Source of the DNA: Rhodobiaceae bacterium
Lineage (GTDB): Bacteria; Pseudomonadota; Alphaproteobacteria; RS24
Length of the DNA: 64,000 bases
Direction: 5' to 3'
Assembly: GCA_018660505.1 (NCBI GenBank)
Contig: JABJKE010000028.1
Coordinates: forward strand, 1 to 64,000
The position numbers and the translations under genes are program-made. The notes beneath the pieces were generated by a model that was not told where the DNA came from, ran no database searches, and saw nothing but the letters and a program-made list of their open reading frames with translations. Positions 17,721 through 26,608 of the stretch are shown here, piece by piece. The stretch's first letter is position 1. The number at the start of each line of letters is the position of its first letter.

Positions 17721-18944
17721 ATGAACCGCAAATATATTCTTTACGCTTTTATCTCTCTCTTGCTGCTGGTCGGTATCGCGGCCTTTTTTGTGGCCGACCG
17801 AATAGACCGCGCGCGCACGATTAGCACTTTGTTTACCGGCGCCGAGCAATTGGAAAATTTTCCGCGGTTTCATAAAATTTTCCCCACATCAGAAATGCCG
17901 CCCGCGCCAGTGGCCAAACCATTTCCAAAAGCGGCACGCCAAATCGCTTTGCCCGAGAGCTTTATCTACCAGGGTAAAACCTGGAACACGATTGAGTTTT
18001 TGACCCTCATCGACACGGCCGCTCTCTTGGTGCTGAAAGATGGCGAGATTATTCATGAGCAATATCGCGCCACAGGCGGGCCCGACGTGCAGTGGATGTC
18101 TATGTCGGTGGCTAAAAGTTTCATCTCCGCGCTTATCGGCATTGCCATCGAAGAGGGCGATATTCGCTCTATCGAAGAACCGATTTCGGATTATGTGCCG
18201 ATGCTGCGTGGCTCTGCCTACGACGGGGTGCGCATTAAGGATGTGTTGCAAATGTCGTCGGGCGCCAGCTGGAATGAGGATTACAATGACCCCGAAAGCG
18301 ACATTAATCGCTTTGCCCGAATTTTTGCTCTCGGGGGGTCGATGAATGAATTTACCGCCACGCTGACCCCCGACATAGAGCCCGGGGTTTACAATAAATA
18401 TAATTCTACCGACACGCAGGCGCTGTCCATGTTGCTGACCCAAGCGACCGGGCGCAGCGTGACCGATTATATGGTCGAGAAACTTTACCATCCCCTGGGC
18501 GCCGAAAGCCCGGGCTATTGGCTGACCGACAGCGAAGGCATGGAAATGGGTTTTGCGGGGCTTAATTTAACCGCGCGTGATTATGCAAAATTGGGCGAGC
18601 TATACCGCAATGGCGGCCAATTCGAGGGCCAGCAAATCGTGCCTCGCGCGTGGGTGCGGGCTTCCACCACCCCTGATGCCCCGCATCTTTTGCCGGGCGC
18701 GGATAATGCTTTATCGAATTATCCTTGGGGCTATGGCTATCAGTGGTGGGTGCCAAGCGGCGAGACGACCGATTTTTCGGCTGTCGGCGTTTACAATCAA
18801 TTCATTTATGTGTCGCCCAAAAATCGCATGACCGTGGTTATGCTATCGGCAAATAGCGGCTATGGCGCGCGCCCCGATGGCGCGACGGATTATGAGTTTG
18901 AAGCTGCGGTTTTTCTGCGCACATTGGTTGAAGCGCAAAACTAG
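17721..18944 (+). CDS. Serine hydrolase, beta-lactamase/class C family
   Basis: A 407-residue protein with an N-terminal membrane anchor or uncleaved signal (residues about 5-26). It has a penicillin-binding-protein-like fold with the SxxK motif SVAK near residue 131 and a YNKYNST segment at the Tyr-x-Asn position. It resembles 6-aminohexanoate-dimer hydrolase (NylB) and EstB-type esterases. It likely acts as a periplasmic esterase or amidase; the substrate is unknown. GGGGAGA precedes the ATG. It stands alone, with base composition like the core genome. Confidence 0.82.
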   Translation: MNRKYILYAFISLLLLVGIAAFFVADRIDRARTISTLFTGAEQLENFPRFHKIFPTSEMPPAPVAKPFPKAARQIALPESFIYQGKTWNTIEFLTLIDTAALLVLKDGEIIHEQYRATGGPDVQWMSMSVAKSFISALIGIAIEEGDIRSIEEPISDYVPMLRGSAYDGVRIKDVLQMSSGASWNEDYNDPESDINRFARIFALGGSMNEFTATLTPDIEPGVYNKYNSTDTQALSMLLTQATGRSVTDYMVEKLYHPLGAESPGYWLTDSEGMEMGFAGLNLTARDYAKLGELYRNGGQFEGQQIVPRAWVRASTTPDAPHLLPGADNALSNYPWGYGYQWWVPSGETTDFSAVGVYNQFIYVSPKNRMTVVMLSANSGYGARPDGATDYEFEAAVFLRTLVEAQN

Positions 18945-19009
18945 TCACCCTAGCGGCATCTCGAAGAAGGCTTTGCGCAAGAGTGAGCGTTTAGGTTGCG
19001 TCGTTTTTC

Positions 19010-19039
19010 TTAACTAATTTTTATTCTAGCCCGTATACT
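19010..19039 (+). promoter_or_regulatory. Candidate sigma-70 promoter of the GltS-like gene
   Basis: TTAACT (19010-19015) and TATACT (19034-19039) are separated by 18 bases, matching 4 of 6 and 5 of 6 consensus positions. The predicted transcript would start about 25 bases before the ATG at 19069, which has AAGGAAG in front. Confidence 0.45.
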
Positions 19040-19068
19040 GGGGGTAATAAAAATAAGGAAGAAAACCG

Positions 19069-19164
19069 ATGGACTTTATTATTCATACCCCGATGGAATT
19101 GATGCTCAATGCCTCGATGGAATTTATCCGCAATATTCCGATGGAATTTGTCATCAATACATTG
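19069..19164 (+). repeat. Four 24-bp in-frame repeats at the start of the GltS-like gene
   Basis: ATGGA(A/C)TT recurs at 19069, 19093, 19117 and 19141, exactly 24 bases apart, giving four eight-codon units. CCGATGGAATT precedes the second and fourth, and TCGATGGAATT the third. Similarity outside the first eight or so bases of each unit is weak. Confidence 0.8.
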
Positions 19165-20574
19165 CTGCTCATGGCGGCGCTTTTCATTACCGTCATTGGC
19201 ACGGGTGTCGCTTTTTTAGTTTTGGTTTATCTGCGCGACCGTTTGCAGACCAAAAATGCCATTCATCGCAATTATCCGGTGCTGGGCCATATGCGCTATA
19301 TTTTGAAAGAAATGGGTGTGTTCTTTCGCAGTTATTTCTTTGCCGCCGACCGCGAGGAATTGCCGTTCAATCGGTTTCAGCGCGATTATGTGAACTCTAT
19401 GGCCGATAGCCAAGGTGGGGTGATTGCCTTTGGCTCGAATTATCCGCTGCATGCCTCGGGTTCCATTCGTTTCGCCAATAGTTTTTACCCGACTTTGGAA
19501 GAAGATGTTTTGCACGTCAAAAAAGTCACCTTCGGGCCAGACACGGCGCATCCTTATACGACGGAAAGCTATTTCAATATTTCTGGCACCTCTTATGGCT
19601 CGATGTCGGGCAGCGCGATATTGGCTTTATCGGCCGGGGCGAAAATGGCCGGGGCTTGGCACAATACGGGCGAGGGCGGGTTTTCGCCTTATCATGCCGC
19701 GGGCGGTGGCGACACAGTGTTTCAGATTGGCACGGCGAATTATGGTGTGCGCGATGAACACGGCAATCTTGATTATGAGAAATTGGCCGCATTGGCCCAA
19801 AATCCCCAGATTGTGATGTTTGAAATTAAACTATCGCAAGGGGCCAAACCCGGCAAAGGCGGCATTTTGCCAGCCGCCAAAGTGACGAAAACCATCGCCA
19901 AAACGCGGGGTATCGCCCAAGGCGAAGACAGTATCTCGCCCAATCGACGCCAAGATGTGGCCAATGCCGACGACCTGGTAAAACTGATTAAAAGGGTGCG
20001 CAAAGCGACGCAAAAACCCGTCGGGATTAAATTCGTGCTTGGGCGTCCGAAAGATTTGGATGACTTGCTCGAGGCTTTTGCTCACCATCAAGTGTTTCCA
20101 AGTTTCATCACCCTCGATGGCGCCGATGGTGGCACGGGCGCGGCGCCAGCCGCCCTGATGGACCATGTGCGCATGACGTTGAACGAAAGCCTGCCCGTGC
20201 TCATGGCCAATTTGGAAGAGCGAAATTTGCGCGATACGATTTTGGTTTGCGCGTCCGGCAAGCTGGTGACGCCCGCCGAGATTGCTTGGGCTTTATCAGA
20301 AGGTGCCGTGGCGGTTAATTCCGCCCGCGGGCCGATGTTCGCCCTTGGCTGCATTCAAGCCCTGCAATGCGATAAAAACACCTGTCCGACGGGCATCACG
20401 ACGCATCGAAAACGTCTGGAACGCGGGCTCGACCCGAAAGTGAAATCGCATCGAGTGGCTAATTATCTGACCAATACGAAAAAACAAGTTGGCTATATTG
20501 CCCATGCGACGGGGGCGAATTGCGCCCGTTCTATGCGCCGCGATCGGGTGTTTCGCATTGGGGAGAATGGCTGA
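19069..20574 (+). CDS. FMN-binding glutamate synthase family protein, membrane-anchored
   Basis: A 501-residue protein with the FMN-binding TIM barrel of the glutamate synthase large subunit. Landmarks are GTSYGSMSGSAILALS, FEIKLSQGAKPGKGG, LDGADGGTGAAP and CALQCDKNTCPTGI-type cysteines near the end (QCDKNTCPTGITTH). It has no glutaminase domain, so it is not a complete GOGAT. A hydrophobic segment at about residues 30-55 anchors it in the membrane. The first 32 residues are four eight-residue units, MDFIIHTP, MELMLNAS, MEFIRNIP and MEFVINTL, each starting with an in-frame ATG 24 bases apart. Function is unknown; an FMN oxidoreductase role is inferred. Its TGA overlaps the next start. Confidence 0.85.
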   Translation: MDFIIHTPMELMLNASMEFIRNIPMEFVINTLLLMAALFITVIGTGVAFLVLVYLRDRLQTKNAIHRNYPVLGHMRYILKEMGVFFRSYFFAADREELPFNRFQRDYVNSMADSQGGVIAFGSNYPLHASGSIRFANSFYPTLEEDVLHVKKVTFGPDTAHPYTTESYFNISGTSYGSMSGSAILALSAGAKMAGAWHNTGEGGFSPYHAAGGGDTVFQIGTANYGVRDEHGNLDYEKLAALAQNPQIVMFEIKLSQGAKPGKGGILPAAKVTKTIAKTRGIAQGEDSISPNRRQDVANADDLVKLIKRVRKATQKPVGIKFVLGRPKDLDDLLEAFAHHQVFPSFITLDGADGGTGAAPAALMDHVRMTLNESLPVLMANLEERNLRDTILVCASGKLVTPAEIAWALSEGAVAVNSARGPMFALGCIQALQCDKNTCPTGITTHRKRLERGLDPKVKSHRVANYLTNTKKQVGYIAHATGANCARSMRRDRVFRIGENG

Positions 20575-20897
20575 TGGCAAAACCGCAACCCGCACCCGAA
20601 GAAGATTGCCCCGCGCCGGACGAAGATTGCAAAGTGACCCAAACCCTCGACGTGGTGACCCGCTTAAGCCATGTAGTCAAGCGCGGGCTGATAAAGCAGC
20701 GGATTTTTGCCGCCACCTGGTCGATGATTGTGTTTCTCGCCATTCAATCTTATCTCACCACCACGATGAGCATGGCGACCAATATGTGGCTGATGGTGGG
20801 GGTTGGCGCCGCTTATGTCCTCTGGATTGGGGTGGCGCTGCGGCAAATTAAAATCCTCGATAAAGAATATGCCGCCAAATTGGCCGAGGTGGAATAG
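20574..20897 (+). CDS. Small membrane protein coupled to the GltS-like gene
   Basis: A 107-residue protein that I do not recognise. It has an acidic, Pro-rich N-terminal cytosolic-looking segment with two Cys ([11 protein letters not shown]), then two hydrophobic helices (about residues 46-63 and 72-90) and a charged C-terminal helix. Its ATG shares one base with the TGA of the preceding FMN protein (TGATG), so the two are probably made together and may form a membrane complex. The two cysteines sit in a pseudo-repeat (PEEDC/PDEDC). Confidence 0.7.
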   Translation: MAKPQPAPEEDCPAPDEDCKVTQTLDVVTRLSHVVKRGLIKQRIFAATWSMIVFLAIQSYLTTTMSMATNMWLMVGVGAAYVLWIGVALRQIKILDKEYAAKLAEVE

Positions 20898-20958
20898 AGC
20901 TGGAATAATTGTCTCTCACGTATCGCCTCTCATGTATTGTCTCGGGGCTCAAAAACGA

Positions 20959-20996
20959 ATAGGTTGCGGGCAATATATCTTATCGCGCCAACCTAT
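20959..20996 (+). promoter_or_regulatory. Inverted repeat upstream of malate synthase gene
   Basis: ATAGGTTG (20959-20966) and CAACCTAT (20989-20996) form a perfect 8-bp dyad with 22 bases between, ending 25 bases before the glcB ATG. Just upstream, two copies of a TCTCAYGTAT motif lie 14 bases apart (20911-20935 region). The dyad could be an operator or an mRNA hairpin over the leader; no T-run follows. Confidence 0.5.
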
Positions 20997-21021
20997 CTCG
21001 CGATTTTTCATGGAGAGCAAA

Positions 21022-23193
21022 ATGACTGCACGTGTTGAATTTTCCGGCCTTCAGGTCGACAAGCAATTGGCTGATTTCGTAGAGAACGAAGCCATTATCG
21101 GAACAGATGTATCGGCGGATGACTTTTGGCAAGCCTGCGCCCATGTGCTGAACGCGCACCGCGACACCAATAAGGCTCTGCTGGAAAAACGCGAGCACCT
21201 GCAAGCGCAAATCGATGATTGGCACAAGGCCCGCAAAGGCCAAGCGCATGATGCGGCTGCCTATAAAGCGTTTTTGCAAGAGATTGGCTATTTGGTACCC
21301 GAAGGCCCAGACTTCACCATTGAAACCGCGAATGTCGATGATGAGATTGCCAAAATCGCCGGCCCGCAATTGGTGGTTCCGGTTAAAAACGCACGCTTTG
21401 CGGTCAATGCCGCCAATGCGCGGTGGGGCTCTTTATATGATGCGTTTTATGGCACAGATGCCATCGACCAAAGCGGCGCGTTATCGCCTGCCGGAGCTTA
21501 TAATCCGGTGCGTGGCGATGAAGTTATTCGTCGGGCCAAAGCTTTTTTAGATGACATGGCGCCTTTGGCGGGTGTCTCGCATGCCGCGGCAACCGCTTAT
21601 AAAGTGGTCGACGGCGCGCTTGTGGTGTCGCATGCCGGCGGGGAAGCTGGTTTGCAGACCTCTGAAAAATTTGTTGGTTTCCGTGGCGCGCCAGACGCGC
21701 CCGAAGCTGTGTTGTTGCAGAATAATGATTTGCATGCCGAAATTTGGATTGATGCCAGCCATAATATCGGCAAAGACGATGCCGCCCATGTGGCCGATGT
21801 GTTTTTGGAAAGCGCTGTCACCACAATTATGGATTGCGAAGATTCTGTGGCGGCCGTGGATGCGGAAGACAAAACAGAAGCCTATCGCAATCTGCTTGGC
21901 TTGCTGCGTCGGGATTTGAAAGTGGAAATGAGCAAAGGCGGCAAAACCATGACCCGCGCGCTCAATCCCAATCGCGATTACACAGCCCCTGACGGCTCGA
22001 CCCTGACTTTGCCTGGCCTGTCGCTGATGCTGGTGCGTAATGTTGGCCATCTGATGACCAATCCAGCGATTTTGGATGACCGTGGCCATGAGATTCCAGA
22101 AGGTATTATGGATGCCGTCATGACCGGTCTTTTGGCCAAACATGACCTGAACAAAGCCGATGCGAGCCAGAAAAACAGCCCGCAAGGTTCGGTCTATATC
22201 GTGAAGCCAAAAATGCACGGCCCCGAAGAAGTGGCTTTGACCGATGCTTTGTTTGGCTCGGTAGAAGCGGCTTTGGGCTTGCCAGCCAATACGATGAAAA
22301 TGGGCATTATGGACGAAGAGCGCCGCACCACGGTGAACTTGAAAGAATGCATTCGGGCCGCCAAAGCGCGGGTGATTTTCATCAATACGGGCTTTTTGGA
22401 TCGCACCGGCGATGAAATTCATACCTCGATGGAAATGGGGCCGATGATCCGCAAAGCCGATATGAAAACCTCTGGCTGGCTGACGACTTATGAAGATTGG
22501 AATGTCGATATTGGTTTGGCCTGTGGTCTGCAAGGGCGCGCGCAAATCGGCAAAGGCATGTGGGCCATGCCAGATTTAATGGCCGCCATGTTGGAACAAA
22601 AAATCGGCCAGCCGAAAGCCGGTGCCGATTGTGCTTGGGCGCCCTCGCCAACGGCGGCGACCTTGCATGCCATGCATTATCATTCGGTAGATGTGGAAGC
22701 GGTGCAAAACCAGTTGAAATCGCGTCCGCGCGCCTCGCTGGATACGATTTTATCGATGCCGGTAGAGACCCATCCACAATGGTCGCCAGAGGATGTGCAG
22801 CAAGAGCTCGACAATAATGCGCAAGGCATTTTGGGCTATGTGGTGCGCTGGATTGACCAAGGGGTGGGCTGCTCGAAAGTGCCCGATATTCATAATGTGG
22901 GCCTGATGGAAGACCGCGCGACTTTGCGTATCTCCAGCCAGCATATTGCCAATTGGCTGCATCACGGCATTTGCACCGAGGCGCAAGTGCGCGAAACCAT
23001 GGCGCGTATGGCCGCCGTGGTGGATGGGCAAAACGCAAAGGATGCTGACTACACACCGATGGCCGATAAATTGGATAGCTCCATCGCCTATGCGGCGGCT
23101 TGCGATTTAGTGTTTGAGGGCCGCTCGCAACCCAGTGGCTATACTGAGCCCTTGTTGCACGCGCGTCGTTTGGAATATAAAGCCGCGCTTTAA
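21022..23193 (+). CDS. glcB: Malate synthase G
   Basis: A 723-residue enzyme condensing glyoxylate with acetyl-CoA to malate, the normal length for isoform G. Landmarks include [52 protein letters not shown] and the late catalytic region [26 protein letters not shown] (split here as [11 protein letters not shown] and LMEDRATLR). The start at MTARVEF follows GGAG at 7 bases; an ATG four codons upstream overlaps that site. It links to acetyl-CoA assimilation genes elsewhere in the window. A dyad precedes it and a strong terminator follows. Confidence 0.96.
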   Translation: MTARVEFSGLQVDKQLADFVENEAIIGTDVSADDFWQACAHVLNAHRDTNKALLEKREHLQAQIDDWHKARKGQAHDAAAYKAFLQEIGYLVPEGPDFTIETANVDDEIAKIAGPQLVVPVKNARFAVNAANARWGSLYDAFYGTDAIDQSGALSPAGAYNPVRGDEVIRRAKAFLDDMAPLAGVSHAAATAYKVVDGALVVSHAGGEAGLQTSEKFVGFRGAPDAPEAVLLQNNDLHAEIWIDASHNIGKDDAAHVADVFLESAVTTIMDCEDSVAAVDAEDKTEAYRNLLGLLRRDLKVEMSKGGKTMTRALNPNRDYTAPDGSTLTLPGLSLMLVRNVGHLMTNPAILDDRGHEIPEGIMDAVMTGLLAKHDLNKADASQKNSPQGSVYIVKPKMHGPEEVALTDALFGSVEAALGLPANTMKMGIMDEERRTTVNLKECIRAAKARVIFINTGFLDRTGDEIHTSMEMGPMIRKADMKTSGWLTTYEDWNVDIGLACGLQGRAQIGKGMWAMPDLMAAMLEQKIGQPKAGADCAWAPSPTAATLHAMHYHSVDVEAVQNQLKSRPRASLDTILSMPVETHPQWSPEDVQQELDNNAQGILGYVVRWIDQGVGCSKVPDIHNVGLMEDRATLRISSQHIANWLHHGICTEAQVRETMARMAAVVDGQNAKDADYTPMADKLDSSIAYAAACDLVFEGRSQPSGYTEPLLHARRLEYKAAL

Positions 23194-23218
23194 ACCCCTT
23201 CGGGTTTGAAACGAGAAG

Positions 23219-23247
23219 GGCCGCGCTTTTTGAGCGCGGCCTTTTTT
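23219..23247 (+). terminator. Intrinsic terminator after glcB
   Basis: GGCCGCGC (23219-23226) pairs with GCGCGGCC (23234-23241) around TTTTTGA and is followed by TTTTTT. A weaker hairpin, AAACCC/GGGTTT, lies just before it at the gene end. It ends the plus-strand glcB transcript; on the minus strand no T-run follows. Confidence 0.92.
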
Positions 23248-23250
23248 ATT

Positions 23251-23709
23251 TTAAGAGGTCGCTTTCAAGCGCGCTGTTGCGAAAGAATAGGTATAGCCGG
23301 CCAAAGCGCCAACCAAGCAGAGGCTGATAAAGCCATCCCATTCGCGCGCGGCGCCAATGGCGGTGATTTGAAAAGCCGCGGTCAGAGACACCAGCGTCAC
23401 CAGCATGGAAGCAAATCCAGCTATCGCGAAAACCAGATTGGGCAATATTTTGACCCATTTGGCGATGAGGGTGCCGACAATCATGGCGATGAAAAACCCG
23501 ACGCCGAAAATAACGCCGAATAAGGGCTGCATTTTATAAATATCGTGAAAAGTGGTGGAGAGGCGGGTGCCGAACGGAATGTCAACGCCCAGCGCCAGCA
23601 GATGCCCGAGGTTGAACTGCGTCGAAACGGCGGCGCCGATAATATTTAAAACCAGCAAGCCCGCTAGAAAGCCTAAGGCTTGTGCTTTGGATGGTAGGAA
23701 TTTCCCCAT
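23251..23709 (-). CDS. Hypothetical four-helix membrane protein
   Basis: A 152-residue protein with four predicted transmembrane helices (about residues 12-34, 60-84, 91-113 and 123-143) and little else. I do not recognise the family. I start at MGKFLPS (23709), since GGAGA sits 9 bases before it; the open frame continues upstream without support. It is convergent with glcB and divergent from the PQQ dehydrogenase gene. It may be a small inner-membrane protein of unknown role. Confidence 0.65.
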   Translation of the reverse strand: MGKFLPSKAQALGFLAGLLVLNIIGAAVSTQFNLGHLLALGVDIPFGTRLSTTFHDIYKMQPLFGVIFGVGFFIAMIVGTLIAKWVKILPNLVFAIAGFASMLVTLVSLTAAFQITAIGAAREWDGFISLCLVGALAGYTYSFATARLKATS

Positions 23710-23761
23710 GGCCGACGTCTCCTCAATGTCTCTTTTCTTTATAGAGGAGGCCACGCCTATA

Positions 23762-23789
23762 TTGCAACTGTCGCAAAAGCCAATATAGT
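23762..23789 (+). promoter_or_regulatory. Candidate sigma-70 promoter of the sugar dehydrogenase gene
   Basis: TTGCAA (23762-23767) and TATAGT (23784-23789) are separated by 16 bases, matching 4 of 6 and 5 of 6 consensus positions. The predicted start leaves a leader of about 20 bases carrying AAGGGGA before the ATG at 23815. Confidence 0.45.
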
Positions 23790-23814
23790 GCAGGGAATAA
23801 AAGGGGAATTAGAT

Positions 23815-24918
23815 ATGCGTGCAATGAAACGGGCTTGGATTGTGGCGATTGTGTCTGCCATGGCTTTTGCCGTGCCGGCCGAAGCAACCGACTATCAGTT
23901 AGATGAAGTCGTCGATGGGTTAGACACGCCGTGGTCTTTGGCCTTTTTGCCCAATGGCGATATGCTGGTAACCGAATTGCCGGGCCGTTTGCGGGTTATT
24001 CGCAATGGCAAGCTTGTCGCAACGCCGGTTGGCGGGGTGCCGGAAAGCCTTTATGGCGGTCAAGGCGGGCTGATGGATGTGGTGCTGCACCCAGATTTTA
24101 AAACCAATCAAATAGTCTATCTCTCGCTTTCTGTTGGCACGTCAGAGGCCAGTGCACTTCGCGTGGTGCGCGGGCGTTTCACCGGCACAGCGCTGGAAGA
24201 TGTCAGCACCGTGTTCGAAGCGGCCCCGAAGAAAAACGGTCTGGTGCATTATGGCGCCCGCATGGCTTTTCTGCCCGATACCAGCCTGCTGATTACCGTC
24301 GGCGATGGTTTTGATTTGCGCGAGCAAGCGCAAAACCCAGGCAATCATTTTGGCTCCATCGTGCGCGTCAGCGATAGCGGCAAAGTGCCGGCCGATAATC
24401 CGTTTGCGACCGACGAACAAGCCCAACCTGAGATTTACAGCTATGGGCACCGCAATCCGCAATCGATTGCCTATGACCCAGTGAGCCAGAATATTTATGC
24501 GACAGAGCATGGCCCGCGCGGTGGCGATGAGTTGAACCTCATCGAGCCCGGCAAAAATTATGGCTGGCCCGTGGCCTCTTACGGCATTGATTATTCGGGC
24601 GCGCGCATTACGCCTTACACCGAATATGAAGGCACGACGCAGCCGTTGAAATATTGGACGCCGTCCATTGCGGCTTCGGGCATGACGATTTATCGCGGCT
24701 CTCAATTTGGGGAATGGCAGGGCGATATTTTTGTCACCTCGCTGGTATTTAACAATGCCGTGCGCGTCGATATGAATGGCGCCCGCCCGCAAGGCAGTGA
24801 GGAAATGTTCTCAGAAATTAAGGCGCGGTTGCGCGATATCCGTACTGGCCCCGATGGCGCTTTATATATTCTGTCGGAAGGCGAGAACGGCAAGGTTTGG
24901 CGCGTTTCCAAGCCTTAG
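23815..24918 (+). CDS. PQQ-dependent sugar dehydrogenase (aldose dehydrogenase-like)
   Basis: A 367-residue secreted protein with a cleavable signal peptide (about residues 1-24, ending PAEA). It carries the six-bladed GSDH beta-propeller: TPWSLAFLPNGDMLVTE, GGQGGLMDVVLHPDF, GHRNPQS and EHGPRGGDELN are family landmarks. It probably oxidises aldoses in the periplasm with pyrroloquinoline quinone and passes electrons to the respiratory chain. No PQQ synthesis genes are in this window. I start at ATG 23815 because AAGGGGA lies 8 bases before it and the signal peptide begins there. Confidence 0.88.
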   Translation: MRAMKRAWIVAIVSAMAFAVPAEATDYQLDEVVDGLDTPWSLAFLPNGDMLVTELPGRLRVIRNGKLVATPVGGVPESLYGGQGGLMDVVLHPDFKTNQIVYLSLSVGTSEASALRVVRGRFTGTALEDVSTVFEAAPKKNGLVHYGARMAFLPDTSLLITVGDGFDLREQAQNPGNHFGSIVRVSDSGKVPADNPFATDEQAQPEIYSYGHRNPQSIAYDPVSQNIYATEHGPRGGDELNLIEPGKNYGWPVASYGIDYSGARITPYTEYEGTTQPLKYWTPSIAASGMTIYRGSQFGEWQGDIFVTSLVFNNAVRVDMNGARPQGSEEMFSEIKARLRDIRTGPDGALYILSEGENGKVWRVSKP

Positions 24919-25023
24919 AGCGGGTTCGGCGCGGTCTATTCCCTTGCCCTGCATTTGCGCTAGACGCGCGCGAGTTTGTGGCGTATATAACGCCTCACTC
25001 AGAGATTTATAAGGAGACGAGCC

Positions 25024-25203
25024 ATGGCCGTTCCAAAACGAAAAACGACCCCTTCCAAGCGCGGTATGCGCCGTTCAGCCGATGCGCTGTCGCGTCCGAC
25101 CTATATTGAAAATCCGGATAGCGGTGAGCTGCACCGTCCGCACCATGTTGATTTGAAAAGCGGCATGTATCGCGGTCGTCAGGTCATGACCCCGAAAGAC
25201 TAA
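25024..25203 (+). CDS. rpmF: 50S ribosomal protein L32
   Basis: A 59-residue basic ribosomal protein beginning [18 protein letters not shown], the standard L32 N-terminus, and ending GRQVMTPKD. It lacks the zinc-binding cysteines, as is usual in alphaproteobacteria. AAGGAGA lies at good spacing before the ATG. It is a single gene between the sugar dehydrogenase and the converging pabC gene. Confidence 0.97.
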   Translation: MAVPKRKTTPSKRGMRRSADALSRPTYIENPDSGELHRPHHVDLKSGMYRGRQVMTPKD

Positions 25204-25208
25204 CCGTC

Positions 25209-26030
25209 TTAAAATTTTGTGAATTGAGGCAGGGCTTCGCATAAGGCGTGGCCCTGTTTTTTTTGCCCGTCGCTCAGCTCGCCCGATGATAGGCTGGCGG
25301 CGACCACTTCTTGCACACTATTGGTGACAAATAGCCCTTCGGCGCGCGCTAAAGCGTCGGGGTCTATCAGCCCTTCGCCAATATCCAGACCTGCCGCATG
25401 GCCCATGTCGAGCAATTGGCCGCGGATAATCCCCGCCAAGGCGCCTTCGCTTTCGGGCGGCGTAATCAATTGTTTGCCGAGCTGCACAAATATAGTGCCT
25501 GCCGCACAACTGGCCACGCGGCCATGTTGGTTGAGCAAGATAGCCTCATCGGCGCCCTCTGCCAAAGCTTGGCGGCGCGCCATAATATTATCCAAATAGG
25601 CATTGGTTTTATGAACCCGCGCCGTGGCCAAGCGCAGTTGATGGCTCATCATTAAGCGCAAGCTGGGCGCGCTCTCGGGCGCGGGGCTGATTTGCATCAG
25701 GCAAGTGGGTGGGCTTGGCGTTTGCGGCACCAGTCCACGACCGCCGCTACCGCCGGTTACGGTGAGGCGCAACACGCTATGGCCTTCGGGCGCGCCCTCC
25801 AGCAAAGCCAAAACCCCCGATTTCAAAACCGCTGGCGAATAGGGCAAGGGCAGGTGCAGGGCCTCGCAGCTGCTGTGCAGCCGCGCGAGATGGGCCTGCC
25901 AAAATTGCGGCACGCCATTTTTAACCAAGAGGGTTTCAAATACGGCCTCGCCCAACAGCAGGCCACGGTCCTCGGCGGAAAGTGCGTTTTCTGCGGGTTT
26001 TATCTCGCCATTTATCCAGACTTGGGTCAT
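25209..26030 (-). CDS. pabC: Aminodeoxychorismate lyase (class IV aminotransferase fold)
   Basis: A 273-residue PLP enzyme of the branched-chain aminotransferase/D-amino-acid transaminase fold. The likely Schiff-base lysine is in VHKTNAYLDN, and the following DEAILLNQHGRV segment is typical. The function call rests on context: it directly overlaps pabA by 4 bases, which overlaps pabB, so it most likely splits 4-amino-4-deoxychorismate into p-aminobenzoate and pyruvate for folate. A D-amino-acid transaminase cannot be fully ruled out from sequence alone. Confidence 0.85.
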   Translation of the reverse strand: MTQVWINGEIKPAENALSAEDRGLLLGEAVFETLLVKNGVPQFWQAHLARLHSSCEALHLPLPYSPAVLKSGVLALLEGAPEGHSVLRLTVTGGSGGRGLVPQTPSPPTCLMQISPAPESAPSLRLMMSHQLRLATARVHKTNAYLDNIMARRQALAEGADEAILLNQHGRVASCAAGTIFVQLGKQLITPPESEGALAGIIRGQLLDMGHAAGLDIGEGLIDPDALARAEGLFVTNSVQEVVAASLSSGELSDGQKKQGHALCEALPQFTKF

Positions 26031-26608
26031 GCCGCATCCGCCTTATGAGATGGGAGACGCTTGAGAAAGCGCTCCAAAATAGAGCGCCCTTGCGGCGTTA
26101 AAATCGATTCGGGATGAAATTGCAGCCCATAAAGGGGGCGCGTTCTATGCGCCAATCCCATAATCTCGCCGTTGGCACTGCTGGCAATCAACTGGCAGTC
26201 GTCGGGCAGCTGCTCGACAATCAGGGCGTGATATCGGCCCGCTTGAAACGGGCTTTCGAGCCCGTCAAACAACCAATGGCCAGAATGGCTAAGCGCCGAA
26301 GCTTTGCCGTGGCGTGGTTCTTGCGCTTTGCCTATCGTGGCGCCCAAATGCGCCGCCAAGGTTTGATGGCCAAGGCAAATGCCCAGCACCGGAAGCGTGT
26401 CGGGCAAAGCCGCCAGCAAGTCGAGGGTCACGCCCGTGGTGTCGGGCCCGCCCGGGCCGGGCGAGAGAATAATCGCGCTGGGCGATACGGCCAGCACATC
26501 CTCCACGCTAACGGTTTGGCGCATCACCAAAGTCTCGAAACCGGCCTCGCGAACATAACGGGCCAGCGTTTCAACAAAACTATCGAAATGATCGATGACG
26601 ACAATCAT
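26027..26608 (-). CDS. pabA: Aminodeoxychorismate/anthranilate synthase glutaminase component
   Basis: A 193-residue class I glutamine amidotransferase. The nucleophile is in GICLGHQ and the His-Glu pair in QFHPES. It releases ammonia from glutamine for the PabB partner. It overlaps pabB upstream and pabC downstream by 4 bases each, so all three are translationally coupled. In some bacteria the same subunit also serves TrpE. Confidence 0.93.
   Translation of the reverse strand: MIVVIDHFDSFVETLARYVREAGFETLVMRQTVSVEDVLAVSPSAIILSPGPGGPDTTGVTLDLLAALPDTLPVLGICLGHQTLAAHLGATIGKAQEPRHGKASALSHSGHWLFDGLESPFQAGRYHALIVEQLPDDCQLIASSANGEIMGLAHRTRPLYGLQFHPESILTPQGRSILERFLKRLPSHKADAA

Noticed and set aside
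20803..21021. N-terminal extension of malate synthase
   Set aside because: It overlaps the preceding small membrane protein gene in another frame, and the standard N-terminus begins at 21022 behind GGAG.
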